A DNA stretch of 64,000 bases from Silene conica (Eukaryota > Streptophyta > Magnoliopsida > Caryophyllales > Caryophyllaceae): contig CM055312.2 in the NCBI GenBank assembly GCA_029255685.2, forward strand, positions 78,684,369-78,748,368. Direction: 5' to 3'. The position numbers and the translations under genes are program-made. Shown in pieces: positions 9,622-19,780 of this stretch (the first letter of the stretch is position 1; every line of letters starts with the position of its first letter). The notes under the pieces were generated by a model. That model worked only from the letters and a program-made list of their open reading frames with translations. It made no database searches and was not told where the DNA came from.

Positions 9622-12157
9622 GAGATCAAGCGACTACATAACCCTTATTAAAAACAAAGAAACAAACTAACTAAGCTAACTATAAGCCGAATCGGGTTTA
9701 GCTACACCCGTAGCCCTTTCAACTCACAATTTGACATTCATGAGGAAGAACGCCCTATTGCAAGGCAAGTAAGGTCTTGCTACAAAACTTTTGATGCCAA
9801 CAAGTAAAAACAAAACACGTATAGACAAGCAACATGCATCGGAAAAGAAAGAAAACTGCTTGCCTCATTCAAACGGCGGAAAACAACTAAAAGGGAACAA
9901 ATTCAAAATCGTAAACTCCCTCACAAATATTAATTCTACAAGTCACTAAGGCAAGAAGGATGACAACAAAACACCGCCAAATCATGCTAAACTAGGCTAC
10001 TTTCATAACCGTTATCCAAATACTTTTGTCCAGGGCGATCGGATGGAATGGAATGATAATCCCCGCAATGCTAAAGGCAAAAGATACAACAAGTCTAGAT
10101 TCTTCACAAAGTAAAGGTCATGGGTCGTCCCAAGATCGACAAAACGGCATGGCAAAATTGATTTTTTGGAGTGAAATGCTCAAATCAATGCAAAATGGTG
10201 GATTACAATCAAAATTTGGCCTCATTCAATTTTTTTTCATTTCTTTTTCATGCCATGAGTTAGGATGGGGTTTGTCCCACGCGTGCTAATGTCCTTTGCT
10301 TTCGCCAATCACTTATTAGGCAACCGGTTAACCTCTAGACAATAGCTTATCGGGGTGACAATCACTCTGTCTTTGGGCGGTCGAATTCACAACCAAGTGG
10401 GAAGCCAACTCAATGGCTACCCTCCAAAGCACATCGAAGTGGTACGCCTCCACCAAAACAACATGTTCTTATTCTTTTGCAACCACCATTTTTTCTTTTC
10501 TTTTTCACTTGAGGTTTCTTTTTTTCTTTCAAAACATTTCCACTTCTTTGGATCATTGAAAAGAGCATTCCAAATTTATTCATGAAAGTTATTTTTGGGT
10601 TGCCAAACCGCCAAGTCGAGCAAGGTCACCAAGACAAGATAATCAAAACCATTTCGCATCACGGGGTTGGACAAGGTGACTCACATGCAAACCCTTGACT
10701 CGGTATTGGACCATGGTCAGAAAGACACTAGAAAAGCATGACCTAGGGTGTTTTAAAAATCATTCTAAAAGACAAAGTCATAAGTAGAAGAATTATTTGC
10801 AATGGCCTAAACGATTTTGTCAAAGTTCTCAATTAGGCATTTTCAAAACATTATCCTAAATGCAACTATATGCCATGAATGCAACTAATATAGACATGTT
10901 ATAATGCAAGTGAAACTATCAAACTACATGCCAAATAAGACTAAAGCATCTCCTAACAGCACAAAAGCATACAAGCCACACACCATCTCCACAATGTACT
11001 CCACAATGTACTCCACATCCTCCAAATACAAGCCCATCCTCCTCATTTGCAACAAAAGAATGAAAATAAGAGTGAAATAGAGGTTGGAACGATCATACCG
11101 TGGTGTCTTCAAGATCCAAAGCAGTGCTCAAGCGAGTGTTACCTATGCGAAAGGAGAGAAAGCAAACACAAGTATATACAATTCTACACTAATAAGCTAA
11201 AAACATGTTTTTGAAATTTTCAAATTTTTCGATTTTTTGGTATTTTTGAAGTTTTTCATACTTACAAAAGCAATCAAATATTCACAAGGTGGATATTTTC
11301 CCTCCCCACACTTAAGATTTACATTGTCCTCAATGTAACAAAGTGCAAAGGGGGAAATGAAGAAAAAGAACGAAAACAACATGTTTTTGGCTTTTTTGAA
11401 ATTTTTGAGAAAATAAAAACTTGTTTTTGTATTTTTTTGAAATAAACGGTTCTTCCTCCCCACACTTATTTATATGCATAATGTGAGGAGGAAAACCGGA
11501 AAATAAAGAACATATTTTTGAAAGTTTTTGGTTTTTCAATTTTTTTTTGGATTTTTGATTTTTAAGAAGGCAATAAAAACAAAGGTAAACAAAAGAAAAG
11601 AAAAACTAAAAACTAGACTAAATGCAATCTAAATGCTCTAAACTACATGTATGCAATCTATATGTGACAATATGATACAAAAATATAAATCTAATGCATT
11701 TACATGAATGCAACTATATGCATCTAAACTAATGATGTGAAAACATGAAAAGAAAACTAAAACAAACTAACTAAACTAAACTAACTACTCTAAATGCATG
11801 CTAGAAAGGAAATGCAAACTAAATCGAAATTTGGATTAAGGGAGTTACTTGCTTTGGATTTTTCCATGGGAGCAAAGTCATCACCAACCACCTCCAAAGG
11901 TGGTCACTCATCAAAGTGATCCTCGGACTCATAGCCTTCATCACCGTTTCCATCATCATCATTCCCATCCACTTGCATATAGTCGCTCGGGTTGATCATA
12001 ACATCACGGAAGGGGGAGGCATGCGACCCACTAGCCCCCGCATCACTAAACCCACCATGGAAGGATGAATGCCTCGGAGGGCCCGAATCCTCATTTCCCC
12101 GGAAGTTGGGGGAAAGATCGGGTTTGAAAAATAACCCGGGGCGACGTTAATCTCCCC
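9622..12157 (-). other. 3' non-coding region of Athila element 2
   Basis: About 2.5 kb without coding signal between the late ORF and the PPT. It contains T/A-rich runs and two upstream copies of the PPT-like phrase AAGTGTGGGGAGG (around 11298-11314 and 11457-11469 on the - strand). One copy is preceded by an AGGA-loop hairpin (11319-11338). Short frames here are spurious. Confidence 0.6.
11298..11338 (-). promoter_or_regulatory. Second AGGA-loop hairpin with PPT-like motif, Athila element 2
   Basis: TTACATTG, AGGA, CAATGTAA (11338-11319 on the - strand) is a perfect 8-bp stem. CTTAAGTGTGGGGAGGG follows. Its place after the late ORF matches that of the hairpin at 3611-3632 in Athila element 1. 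Confidence 0.6.
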
Positions 12158-13621
12158 TTAAAAATGACCCTCGGGAGGCACATAACCCCTATCAGGAGGC
12201 ATGTAGTAGGATGGGCGGCCACCGGCCGGATGATGATAACCCTCGCGGACGGACCGATCGTAACTCGGAAATGTCCCATAGGCTTGATCATGGTAAAGGT
12301 AATCAAGCCTATAGGTCACATCTCTATGCCGCTCATCGGCCAATGCTTGGCGCTGATCTGCTAGGTCCGCCGCTTTCTTCATTCCCAAGTCAACTCGGGC
12401 CATGAAATCAATAAGCTCTTGGGGGCATGAAGATGAAGATGGACCGGAGGCGGAGGTAGATCCCTGGAAGTATGAGGGACCACTCTGGAACTGGGACATG
12501 GAAATGGGGGGCTGCTGAAATGACTCAAACTGGAGGTCGGAAGGAGTGGCACCGACTCTATCTCTGGCATAAACTCTCGGAGCACGCTGGTCGGGAGGGA
12601 GCTCCTCGAGGTCCACCTCTATATCAAGGAGGTAGGAGGTGTTACCGGGGACAACTCTCATCCTCTCGGTGTTAGGCAATGGCACCGAGTTCCTGAACTT
12701 ATTGTCGACGCGTATCTGCCAATACTCATTACGATCACTGGGGTTATACTTGATCCACCCCAAAGCCTTCTGTAAGTATCGGCAAGATAACACGTTCTCA
12801 CCCTGAATGTAGTCAACAGTGAAGTGCCTCTGACAACGGTTACTGGCAATCAAAGTGACCATCCCCCCAACACAAATGGGGGTAGTAAGCTGAGGTTGGG
12901 ATGCCAACCTACTCAAGTGAAGGGCCATATGGTGAGCAATGTTTAATTTCGGGCCACCAACCAAGTAACAACCAAGTATCTCGAGCTCCGTAGTAGTGAA
13001 GTTATGCGGCTCATCCCTAGAGAAAACGGTCCACCCCATGAACCTATGCCATATCCTAATCGGTGCCAAATGCACCCTATTAGCCGGTTTCTTTCTGTTT
13101 TTATCACTTACAAGACCGGTGATGGCTGTCCAAATGAGTTCGGTATTAAAGCCCTCCGGAGGCTTAATGGGCAATTTTCCGTCTAGCCCAAAAATTAAGG
13201 CAAATTCCTCTAATGTGAGACGATGTTCCTTATTCATCAATCGGAACTCTAAAAATGCAACTTTCCCCAAAGTTCGGTTCTTAGTAACAACCAAAGAACT
13301 CAAAAATTCCCAAGTTAACCGGGGAGATGTGTGAACCGGTTTTGTTTCATACAAAGCTTTCATACCCATACCATCAAAAAGAGTCGCGGTTATTTTTTTA
13401 ATCCCTATTTCTCTCAAGCCGGCTCTATCAATAAACCTAGTTGGGTGAAGGGGGCGATTTTTAAAATAGGTGAAATTACCTTTTTGTTGAATTGAAGCAA
13501 AGGTGAGACCGGGAAAGCAAGGATCCGGGCCAATGTTGCTACTCTCCATCACATGCTGAACCTCTTGCTCAACCGAAGGGTCGTGCCTTGATTTGGATCG
13601 CCTTTCTGTTCTTCCCGACAT
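12158..13621 (-). CDS. Athila ORF-1-like protein, intact 487 aa
   Basis: An uninterrupted 487-codon ORF from ATG 13621 to the stop at 12158, in the env position of Athila element 2. The N-terminus is basic (GRTERRSKSRHD). Residues 60-260 hold the family core: the RPLHPTRFIDRAGLREIGI motif, SPRLTWEFLSSLV, LTLEEFALIFGLDG, and a region ending in the GGMVTLIA block. The C-terminal 150 residues are Ser/Pro- and then Tyr/Asp/Gly-rich and probably disordered. I see no signal peptide or obvious membrane helix. The related gene at 1862-3425 supports the family call. This gene is preceded by a palindrome array and a CT-rich leader, so it may have its own promoter. Its function is unknown. That it stayed open while pol was lost suggests selection or recent origin. 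Confidence 0.8.
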   Translation of the reverse strand: MSGRTERRSKSRHDPSVEQEVQHVMESSNIGPDPCFPGLTFASIQQKGNFTYFKNRPLHPTRFIDRAGLREIGIKKITATLFDGMGMKALYETKPVHTSPRLTWEFLSSLVVTKNRTLGKVAFLEFRLMNKEHRLTLEEFALIFGLDGKLPIKPPEGFNTELIWTAITGLVSDKNRKKPANRVHLAPIRIWHRFMGWTVFSRDEPHNFTTTELEILGCYLVGGPKLNIAHHMALHLSRLASQPQLTTPICVGGMVTLIASNRCQRHFTVDYIQGENVLSCRYLQKALGWIKYNPSDRNEYWQIRVDNKFRNSVPLPNTERMRVVPGNTSYLLDIEVDLEELPPDQRAPRVYARDRVGATPSDLQFESFQQPPISMSQFQSGPSYFQGSTSASGPSSSSCPQELIDFMARVDLGMKKAADLADQRQALADERHRDVTYRLDYLYHDQAYGTFPSYDRSVREGYHHPAGGRPSYYMPPDRGYVPPEGHF

Positions 13622-13823
13622 GGCTATTTGAAGGAGGGGTGATGAGGGAGTGAAGGGGGTTTTGATTTGAGAGAGTTTGGTGGAGTTTGTGGGTGTTTTT
13701 GAAGGTAAGGGATGAAAAGGAGAGGAGGAAATAAGGAAGAGAGGTGAAGAAATGAAGAGAAATGAGTAAGAAATGAAGAAGAAATGAGGTTGGTAGCTTT
13801 TAAAAAAAATCCCGACAAAACAC
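13622..13823 (-). other. CT-rich leader of the late ORF, Athila element 2
   Basis: Read on the - strand, this is a run of TTCATTTCTT-type pyrimidine-rich sequence between the palindrome array and the ATG. It mirrors the CT-rich leader at 1240-1440 in Athila element 1. A weak AT box (TTTTTTTAAAAG) lies at its upstream edge. Confidence 0.4.
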
Positions 13824-14311
13824 TCCCAGCCGGTCTGGGACCGGCCGCCGGTCGACCGGCTGAGAGTGAGGGTTTGGTATTTTTTTTGTTTTTTCGAAGT
13901 TTTTATATGGGATTTGTTTCTGAGCCGGCGGACCGGCTCAAAAACTGGTCTTCAAAAATCCTTCGTCTTCTCTTCTTCTTTTTTCACTCACAAAAACACT
14001 CCCAGCCGGCGGACCGGCTGCCGGCCGACCGGCTGGGTAGCTTTCTTCGTCTTCTTTGTCTTCAACAACCTCACTTACAAAAACACTCTCAGCCGGCGGA
14101 CCGGCTGCCGGCCTACCGGCTGGGAATCAAGCTTCCTTGAGTTTTGATTTTTGAACAAGTCTTCGTCTTCTCAGCCGGCTGACCGGCTGCCGGTTTGGTA
14201 CAGGCTGGGGATGCAAAATCTGAAATCTGCCCAAATAAACTATCAAAAACAGAAATGTGTCCAGGGCCTCCCAGCCGGTATGGTACCGTCGGCCGGTGGG
14301 CCGGCAGGGAG
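13824..14311 (-). promoter_or_regulatory. Internal palindrome array, Athila element 2
   Basis: Six CAGCCGG/CCGGCTG modules at about 13828, 13922, 14002, 14090, 14172 and 14272, spaced 80-100 bp. They are of the same type as the modules in this element's LTRs. They occupy the place where RT-integrase would be expected and sit directly upstream of the late ORF and its CT-rich leader. Confidence 0.6.
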
Positions 14312-14578
14312 TACCTGTACACAATTTCGGGAAATAATTTAATTTGAACATAAAAATCAACTTTGCCTACGACGGTTTTGCCTATAATCCTCCGACTATA
14401 CTCATGAATCATCCACAAACAAGCAACAAACATATCCAAATATCTCATGCAAGCTAAAAATTAAACTAAAAACCGAACTAACCATAAAACTAACATGCAA
14501 TCTAGATGAACTAAAGGAAACTAATACTTACAACCGGTGGTTATTAAGTGACTCCACCAAACCTTTCATGATCAAACT

Positions 14579-15661
14579 TCAATCTTTGTAGGTGGAAACT
14601 TCGTCCATGCTAACTAGTAACCTTAAGAAAAGGTCAAAAGCCGCGGACGGGGCTTCCACTTTGCTCTCACTTCGAGTTTCCATCTTGCTCATCATCAACT
14701 TTCGAGCTTTGACATCTTTTCCGGCAATTAGCTCCTCTAGGTCCCCTTTTTCAACCAAAGGGTCTTTAAAATAACTAGCACAACTTGGTTTTCCTTGATC
14801 TTTATCACGGTCTCTCTTCTTCGGACTAACCAACTTCCCGCTAGTAAAACTAGCATCCTCATTCTTCAAGGTTATACTTTTCATGATTCCCTTCTCATCA
14901 AACATCTTAGGGACATCATTCACCAACAAACTTGCAACCATGCCAACATTCTTTTCCTTAAAATTTGTACCGGGAGCTTCCGGAAGCACGAATTCACACA
15001 ACTCATCTTCAACTTGAAAGGTTAGCCTACCTCTTTTCACATCAATGATTGCTCCTCCGGTGGCCAAGAAGGGCCTCCCAAGAATAATGAAAGAGCTTTC
15101 ACCGACCGGAATATCAACGACCATAAAGTCGGTGGGGATGGAAAGCGATCCAACCTTGACCACCGCATCTTCAAGGACCCCAATAGTAGGCCTAATCGTC
15201 CCGTCGGCAAGAGTGATGTCCGTTATAGGAGGGGATAAGTGCTTAATGTTCAATTTCTTTGCCATGGCAAGTGGGATAACACTCACACTTGCTCCGAGAT
15301 CGCACAAAGCGTGCTCAATGTTTCTTCCCCCTACGGAGCATTGAATAGAGAAGCTCCCCGGGTCTCCTAACTTAATTGACAAATCTCTTGGAATCTTTTT
15401 CACCACTAATGAAATGACATTGACTTCCCTCTTTTCTTGGGTGGACGGGATTGTGGCCTCTACTTCCTCAACAAGTTTGATCAACTCATTGCAACGAGGG
15501 TCCCCCTTGGTGATTTTACGAAAGAATTCGCACATTTTTCTCTCCATGAGGCTCTCCACATATCCATGGTCCTCTTCTTCTATCACATGAACTTCTTTCC
15601 CTTTAGCACTCGGGCTTCCATCACAATTCTTCTTCGGAATGTTCAAGACTTGTTGCATCAC
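14579..15661 (-). CDS. Aspartic protease region, gag-pro C-terminal part
   Basis: A 360-codon open stretch on the - strand in the same frame as gag, separated from it by one TAA at 15686-15688. The N-terminal 100 residues are linker. The protease core has the active-site motif DLGASVSVIP near residues 121-130, the DLGA form usual for Athila/Tat rather than DTGA. It is followed by the IILGRPFLATGGA flap/ILGR motif at about 190-205. Coding ends about 140 residues after that, before any RT motif. The product would cut the gag polyprotein. It may be made only by readthrough of the TAA, or the TAA may be a disabling mutation. Confidence 0.82.
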   Translation of the reverse strand: MMQQVLNIPKKNCDGSPSAKGKEVHVIEEEDHGYVESLMERKMCEFFRKITKGDPRCNELIKLVEEVEATIPSTQEKREVNVISLVVKKIPRDLSIKLGDPGSFSIQCSVGGRNIEHALCDLGASVSVIPLAMAKKLNIKHLSPPITDITLADGTIRPTIGVLEDAVVKVGSLSIPTDFMVVDIPVGESSFIILGRPFLATGGAIIDVKRGRLTFQVEDELCEFVLPEAPGTNFKEKNVGMVASLLVNDVPKMFDEKGIMKSITLKNEDASFTSGKLVSPKKRDRDKDQGKPSCASYFKDPLVEKGDLEELIAGKDVKARKLMMSKMETRSESKVEAPSAAFDLFLRLLVSMDEVSTYKD

Positions 15662-15685
15662 AAAGTTTAAGTCATCAATGTCGAC

Positions 15686-17887
15686 TTAATTACAATCATC
15701 CGGAGGAGTGTTGGGCACCATCACCATCACCTCCTCCTCAACACATTCCTCACTTCCACTTCCAAATACCGTCATAACTTGCTCTACCTTGGACCCTCCT
15801 TCATCATCTCTCTTCTCAAGCATTGGTTGCTCATGTTTGCTTGTCATAATAGCATTGACACCATGTGGTTTTGAAGCATCCCGGGAGCTTTGACCTTGGG
15901 CAAGAAAGCCGCCCGGTGGCCTTTGTGGGTTGGCTAAGGCTTGTGAAGCAACTCTAGCCTCCATCTCCCGGATCTCTTTTTGGTTAGCCATTTTCAAATT
16001 CATCATTTCTTGATTATGTGTCGCTTGCATGCCTTTCACAAGTTTAAGCAACTCTCCAACTTGAGAGTCACTTGAGAGATCTTGATGAGGTGTGTTGGTA
16101 AGGGGTAAGGGAAACCCGTAGTCATTCCTTGCACCCCCACTTTGTTGATTTGTTTTGGGACCTTGATTGTTGAAGTTTGGGTTTTGGTGGTGGTTAGGAA
16201 ATTGTTGGTTGAAATTTTGGTCATTGAGACTTTGATTGTTGAAATTGTTGTTGTGGAAGTTTTGTTGGTGGTTTGGGTTGTTGAAATTGTTTTGGAATGG
16301 GGGTTGGTTGTGGAAATTTTGTTGGTTGTGGTTTTGGTTGTTGTTTTGGTTGTTGAAGTTTGGGTTATTGTTATTGAAATTTGCATTGAAATTTTGTGGG
16401 TTTTGGTTGTTTTGGAAATTTGGATTAAAGTTTGGATCATTGAAACTTTGTTGAAAGCCTTGATTGGCTTGATTAGATTGGTTGCCTTGGTAAAAATTGT
16501 TGTTGTTGAAATTGTTCCTCGGGTTGAAGTTTCCACCCCTTGGTTGAAAACCGGGGGGGTTTTGCACTTGAGGTTGTTGAATTTGATGAGGATTCAACAC
16601 ATTGGTGCTCTTGTAACTCATATAAGGACTACCCCTAATCCCTTGGTGATAGTAGTTTGAATTGGGGTTGAAAGTATTTTGGCTTCTAGGATTGTTGAAT
16701 GCTTGGAAAGCATACAATTCTTCCTCACTTCCACTTCCCTCAATTGAGTTGTTTGCACAAACTTCAAATGTGTGCCCATTTCCTCCGCATAAATCACATG
16801 TGGCAACACTATTTACTTGGTACATCCCCGGGACATTGCTCTTGGTTTCTTTGCTAGTGGAGCCCTTTGTCAATTCTTCCAATTTCTTGGTTAACATGTC
16901 CAACTTGGCATTGGTTTCTTCGTTCGCCTTTGCATTGGAAAGGTGCTCACTAGGATACTTGCTACTCTTCCTCAAGACATTCCCCCTAGTACCATAATTT
17001 TCCTCCGAATCAACAATCTTCTTGATGAGTTCCGTTCCCTTTTCATGCGGCAAGTGGTCAAAGCTACCACCCGCCGATGCATTAACCATTTCTTTAGTCC
17101 GGGGGAGAAGAGTCTGAAAAAAGGTTTGGGTTGTGTACCAAGGTGGTATCCCGTGGTGTGGGCACTTAGCAAGCAAATCTTGGTATCTATCCCAAGCTTC
17201 TCCCAAAGATTCTCTCTCGTCTTGTTGAAACTGAGTTATCTCATTTCGGAGCATCGCGGTCTTAGAGGATGGGTAGTACTTGGCAAGGAAAGTCGTTGCC
17301 AAGTCGTCCCATGTGGTGAATGTATTTGGAGCATGGACATTTAACCACCTATCCGCCTTGTCGGTTAAGGAATAAGGGAAAAGCATAAGCCTTAGTGTCT
17401 CCTCGGGTACTCCCGTTTTCTTTATCATTGCGACCTTACCCTTGAACTTTCTCAAGTGCCCATGAGCATCTTCGTGAGAAGCCCCGCTAAAGGCATTCTT
17501 CTCGATTGAGCTCATTTGCGAAGGGTGTATTTCGAAATTTTGAGGAACAAAAGCCCCGAAGTTGATTGGATTGGTGGTGTCATTGTGATTGGGCCGGTCA
17601 TGATCACGAAGAGCGGCCATTATATGAATTTGATGGTTGTTTGGAAAGTGTGGTGATTGTGGTGGTGATTGATAAAACGGATTGTCGAAACTTTCGGATG
17701 TTGGGCTAGGATTGCTTTGATTGGGGCTTGGTGGTTCGGATGAAGAGGGGTTGTTTTGGCTAGTAGATGCTTGGGATGCAATTCTTACCCTTGCAATGGT
17801 CTTCCTCCTTAAGGCCCGAAAGAGCCTCTCCGGTTCGGAAGTTGACAACAAAGAGTTAGAGTCACCCCTAGGCATAAAACTTAGCAA
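15686..17887 (-). CDS. Gag polyprotein, 733 aa, with Asn/Gln-rich tail
   Basis: Structural protein that would form the cytoplasmic particle and bind element RNA. Residues 1-90 are Ser/Pro-rich. Residues 110-310 hold the plant retrotransposon gag domain (FVPQNFEIHPSQM, KADRWLN, WDDLATTFLAKYYP, LGEAWDRYQDLLAKCPHHG). One zinc knuckle CDLCGGNGHTFEVC (C-x2-C-x4-H-x4-C) lies at 364-377. Residues about 430-590 are extremely rich in Asn, Gln and Phe. The first ATG (17887) or the ATG four codons later could be the start. The frame is intact throughout and ends with a TAA at 15686-15688. In-frame protease coding follows immediately, so gag and protease are one frame interrupted by a single stop. Confidence 0.9.
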   Translation of the reverse strand: MLSFMPRGDSNSLLSTSEPERLFRALRRKTIARVRIASQASTSQNNPSSSEPPSPNQSNPSPTSESFDNPFYQSPPQSPHFPNNHQIHIMAALRDHDRPNHNDTTNPINFGAFVPQNFEIHPSQMSSIEKNAFSGASHEDAHGHLRKFKGKVAMIKKTGVPEETLRLMLFPYSLTDKADRWLNVHAPNTFTTWDDLATTFLAKYYPSSKTAMLRNEITQFQQDERESLGEAWDRYQDLLAKCPHHGIPPWYTTQTFFQTLLPRTKEMVNASAGGSFDHLPHEKGTELIKKIVDSEENYGTRGNVLRKSSKYPSEHLSNAKANEETNAKLDMLTKKLEELTKGSTSKETKSNVPGMYQVNSVATCDLCGGNGHTFEVCANNSIEGSGSEEELYAFQAFNNPRSQNTFNPNSNYYHQGIRGSPYMSYKSTNVLNPHQIQQPQVQNPPGFQPRGGNFNPRNNFNNNNFYQGNQSNQANQGFQQSFNDPNFNPNFQNNQNPQNFNANFNNNNPNFNNQNNNQNHNQQNFHNQPPFQNNFNNPNHQQNFHNNNFNNQSLNDQNFNQQFPNHHQNPNFNNQGPKTNQQSGGARNDYGFPLPLTNTPHQDLSSDSQVGELLKLVKGMQATHNQEMMNLKMANQKEIREMEARVASQALANPQRPPGGFLAQGQSSRDASKPHGVNAIMTSKHEQPMLEKRDDEGGSKVEQVMTVFGSGSEECVEEEVMVMVPNTPPDDCN

Positions 17888-18040
17888 ACAAATTAGTCGT
17901 CCTAGTGCTTGTTAAACACTAGGGTGAGCAATAAAACAAACACTCTACAATTAACTACCAAATCTTTGATCAAAACAAAAACAAGCCCAACTAACTCAAG
18001 ACTAAAACTAAAACTAAACTACACAACTTCTAACATCGTC

Positions 18041-18057
18041 CCCGGCAACGGCGCCAT
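18041..18057 (-). other. Primer binding site of Athila element 2
   Basis: On the - strand, TGGCGCCGTTGCCGGGG begins three bases after the 5' LTR end at 18060. From memory this is the common Athila/Tat PBS, complementary to the 3' end of tRNA-Asp; the tRNA assignment should be checked by alignment. Confidence 0.8.
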
Positions 18058-18059
18058 TT

Positions 18060-19780
18060 TGATGGCCGGCTTTTGCCGTCACTACCGGCATCAAACACAT
18101 TTATAAAACCCGAAAGCAAGTAGTATCGAAATCGGGGTCGAACGCGAAGACGGTGGGGATAGTTGTGTAATTATGTTCTAATTTAAGTAAGAGTCGGGGG
18201 TAATAGGTTGGTGAATGATTAATGACTAAAGAACAACTAAAACGAACAATTAAAGCAAACTAATTAAGGTTGAATCGATGGAAGAGAAGACTAGGGTTTC
18301 GGGGGTCACTAAGGTGGTTAGACAAAGATGCGAGAAAGAAAACTAGAAGGTCTCAAACAAATAATCTCGGGTAGTCTCTTCTCTCGAGTCGACTAACCTA
18401 GGTCGGAATACCCTAGCTTTCGCTACAAATACCACAACCAACCATTAAACATGCTAAGACAAACCCCCAACCGTCGCTAAAGGCAAGTCACGCTAAAATC
18501 AAAGCCCAACTTTCGTTGAGGCCAATCATCAAACACCTAGCATGCAACAAATGGAAGACTACTCTTTTAAGAACAACTAATCAACTTACTAGCACGATTT
18601 ATCATCTAAGCAACACCCAAGATCACCCCTTACCCTAGCAAGGGGCCGGGACTACTCACTCATGGTGAATGAAAACATGTGAATAAGACATAAACAAAAG
18701 CTAACCATCATGAACAAGCAAAGGGTAAACAATTGATTCAAAAGAAACTTAAGCAAATGTAAAAACTAAGTAGAGATTAGAAGAATTATACCAATGATTA
18801 TAGAAAAGGAAGTAGCTTGGATAACAAGTTGAAATATTCTTTCAAACCCTTCAAAATACAACCCAACAAAATCCTCTTACAATAACCAAGAACAAGGCTA
18901 AGTAGAATCCTCAAGAGAGATTAACAAATATTGAAAGATTAAACTAGGATCTAAACAAGATTAAAATATTTGAGTGTGTTTTTTGTGTCTAAGTATTAGC
19001 CAATGAAACGGTAAAAAACCCTAGAAAAGTGTGTAAAAGTAACGTATCAAATGAAAGACTAAGTGCGGGTTTATATAGTGCGCGAAAAACTGAGAAAGGC
19101 TTCTCAACCGGTCGACCGGCTGCCGGTGGTGGACCGGCTGGGACCCCAGATTTTGACTTCTGAAGTTTTTCTTCTTTGTTTCTTCAAAACCTTTGACCCT
19201 CAGCCGACCGGCCGGCTGCCGGTCGGGCACCGGCTGGGAGGCCAAAACCTTCATTCTGATTTTTTCTTCAACTTCTTCAATGCACAGGTCCCCTCAGCCG
19301 GTGGACCGGCTGCCGGTGGTCCACCGGCTGGGAGCCCTTTTGAGTAATCTGCCCAACATACGAATTTTCTTCAAACTTCGAACTTTGTCTAAGTATGGGA
19401 AATTGATCCCCAGCCGGCCTACCGGCTGCCGGCTGGGAACCGGCCAGGAGTCAGATTTTGGGGTCTGGAAAACTTCTTCATTTTTATCGAAATCTCGTGT
19501 CAAAACTCCCAGCCGGCCGACCGGCCGCCGGTTGGGGACCGGCTGGGAGGGCCTGGGAGTGACCTTTGCTAAATTCTTCACATTTCTTCAAAATTCACTC
19601 TAAATCCGCCTCGATTTCTCCCGATTCTTCGCCCCCGCCGTATTACCTACAAAATTGGATCGAATAGGAATATACGAGGCAACGGACGTAAAAGCAACTA
19701 AAGACACGCAAATCGAGGTCGAATCGTGACCGAAAATAAAGAAAATGTAAAGAAAATGATGACCAAAATGGAGCTCATCA
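18060..19780 (-). repeat. 5' LTR of Athila element 2 (1721 bp)
   Basis: Matches 7877-9583 throughout, with small differences including a short insertion near 18643 (GGCCGGGA), a 10-bp difference near 19580, and changes in several palindrome units. It carries the same array (19106-19548) and TATATAAA (19077-19070). The duplication CGGAT follows at 19781-19785. Confidence 0.92.

Larger units (their letters stand above)
7877..19780 (-). mobile_element. Athila-type LTR retrotransposon lacking RT, RNase H and integrase
   Basis: An 11.9-kb element on the - strand with every structural end: 5' LTR 18060-19780, PBS at about 18041-18057, gag 17887-15686, protease 15661-14579, ORF-1-like gene 13621-12158, PPT at 9584-9603, 3' LTR 7877-9583, and a 5-bp duplication CGGAT. 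Protease is followed directly by a palindrome-rich spacer and the late ORF; reverse transcriptase, RNase H and integrase are absent. It is therefore non-autonomous and must have been copied by enzymes from a relative. I count about 20 differences between the LTRs by eye over 1.7 kb, so the insertion is fairly young. Confidence 0.9.

Noticed and set aside
16036-16660. Thr/Ile-rich and Val/Leu-rich ORFs opposite or alongside gag
   Set aside because: They are alternative-frame readings of the Asn/Gln-rich gag segment.
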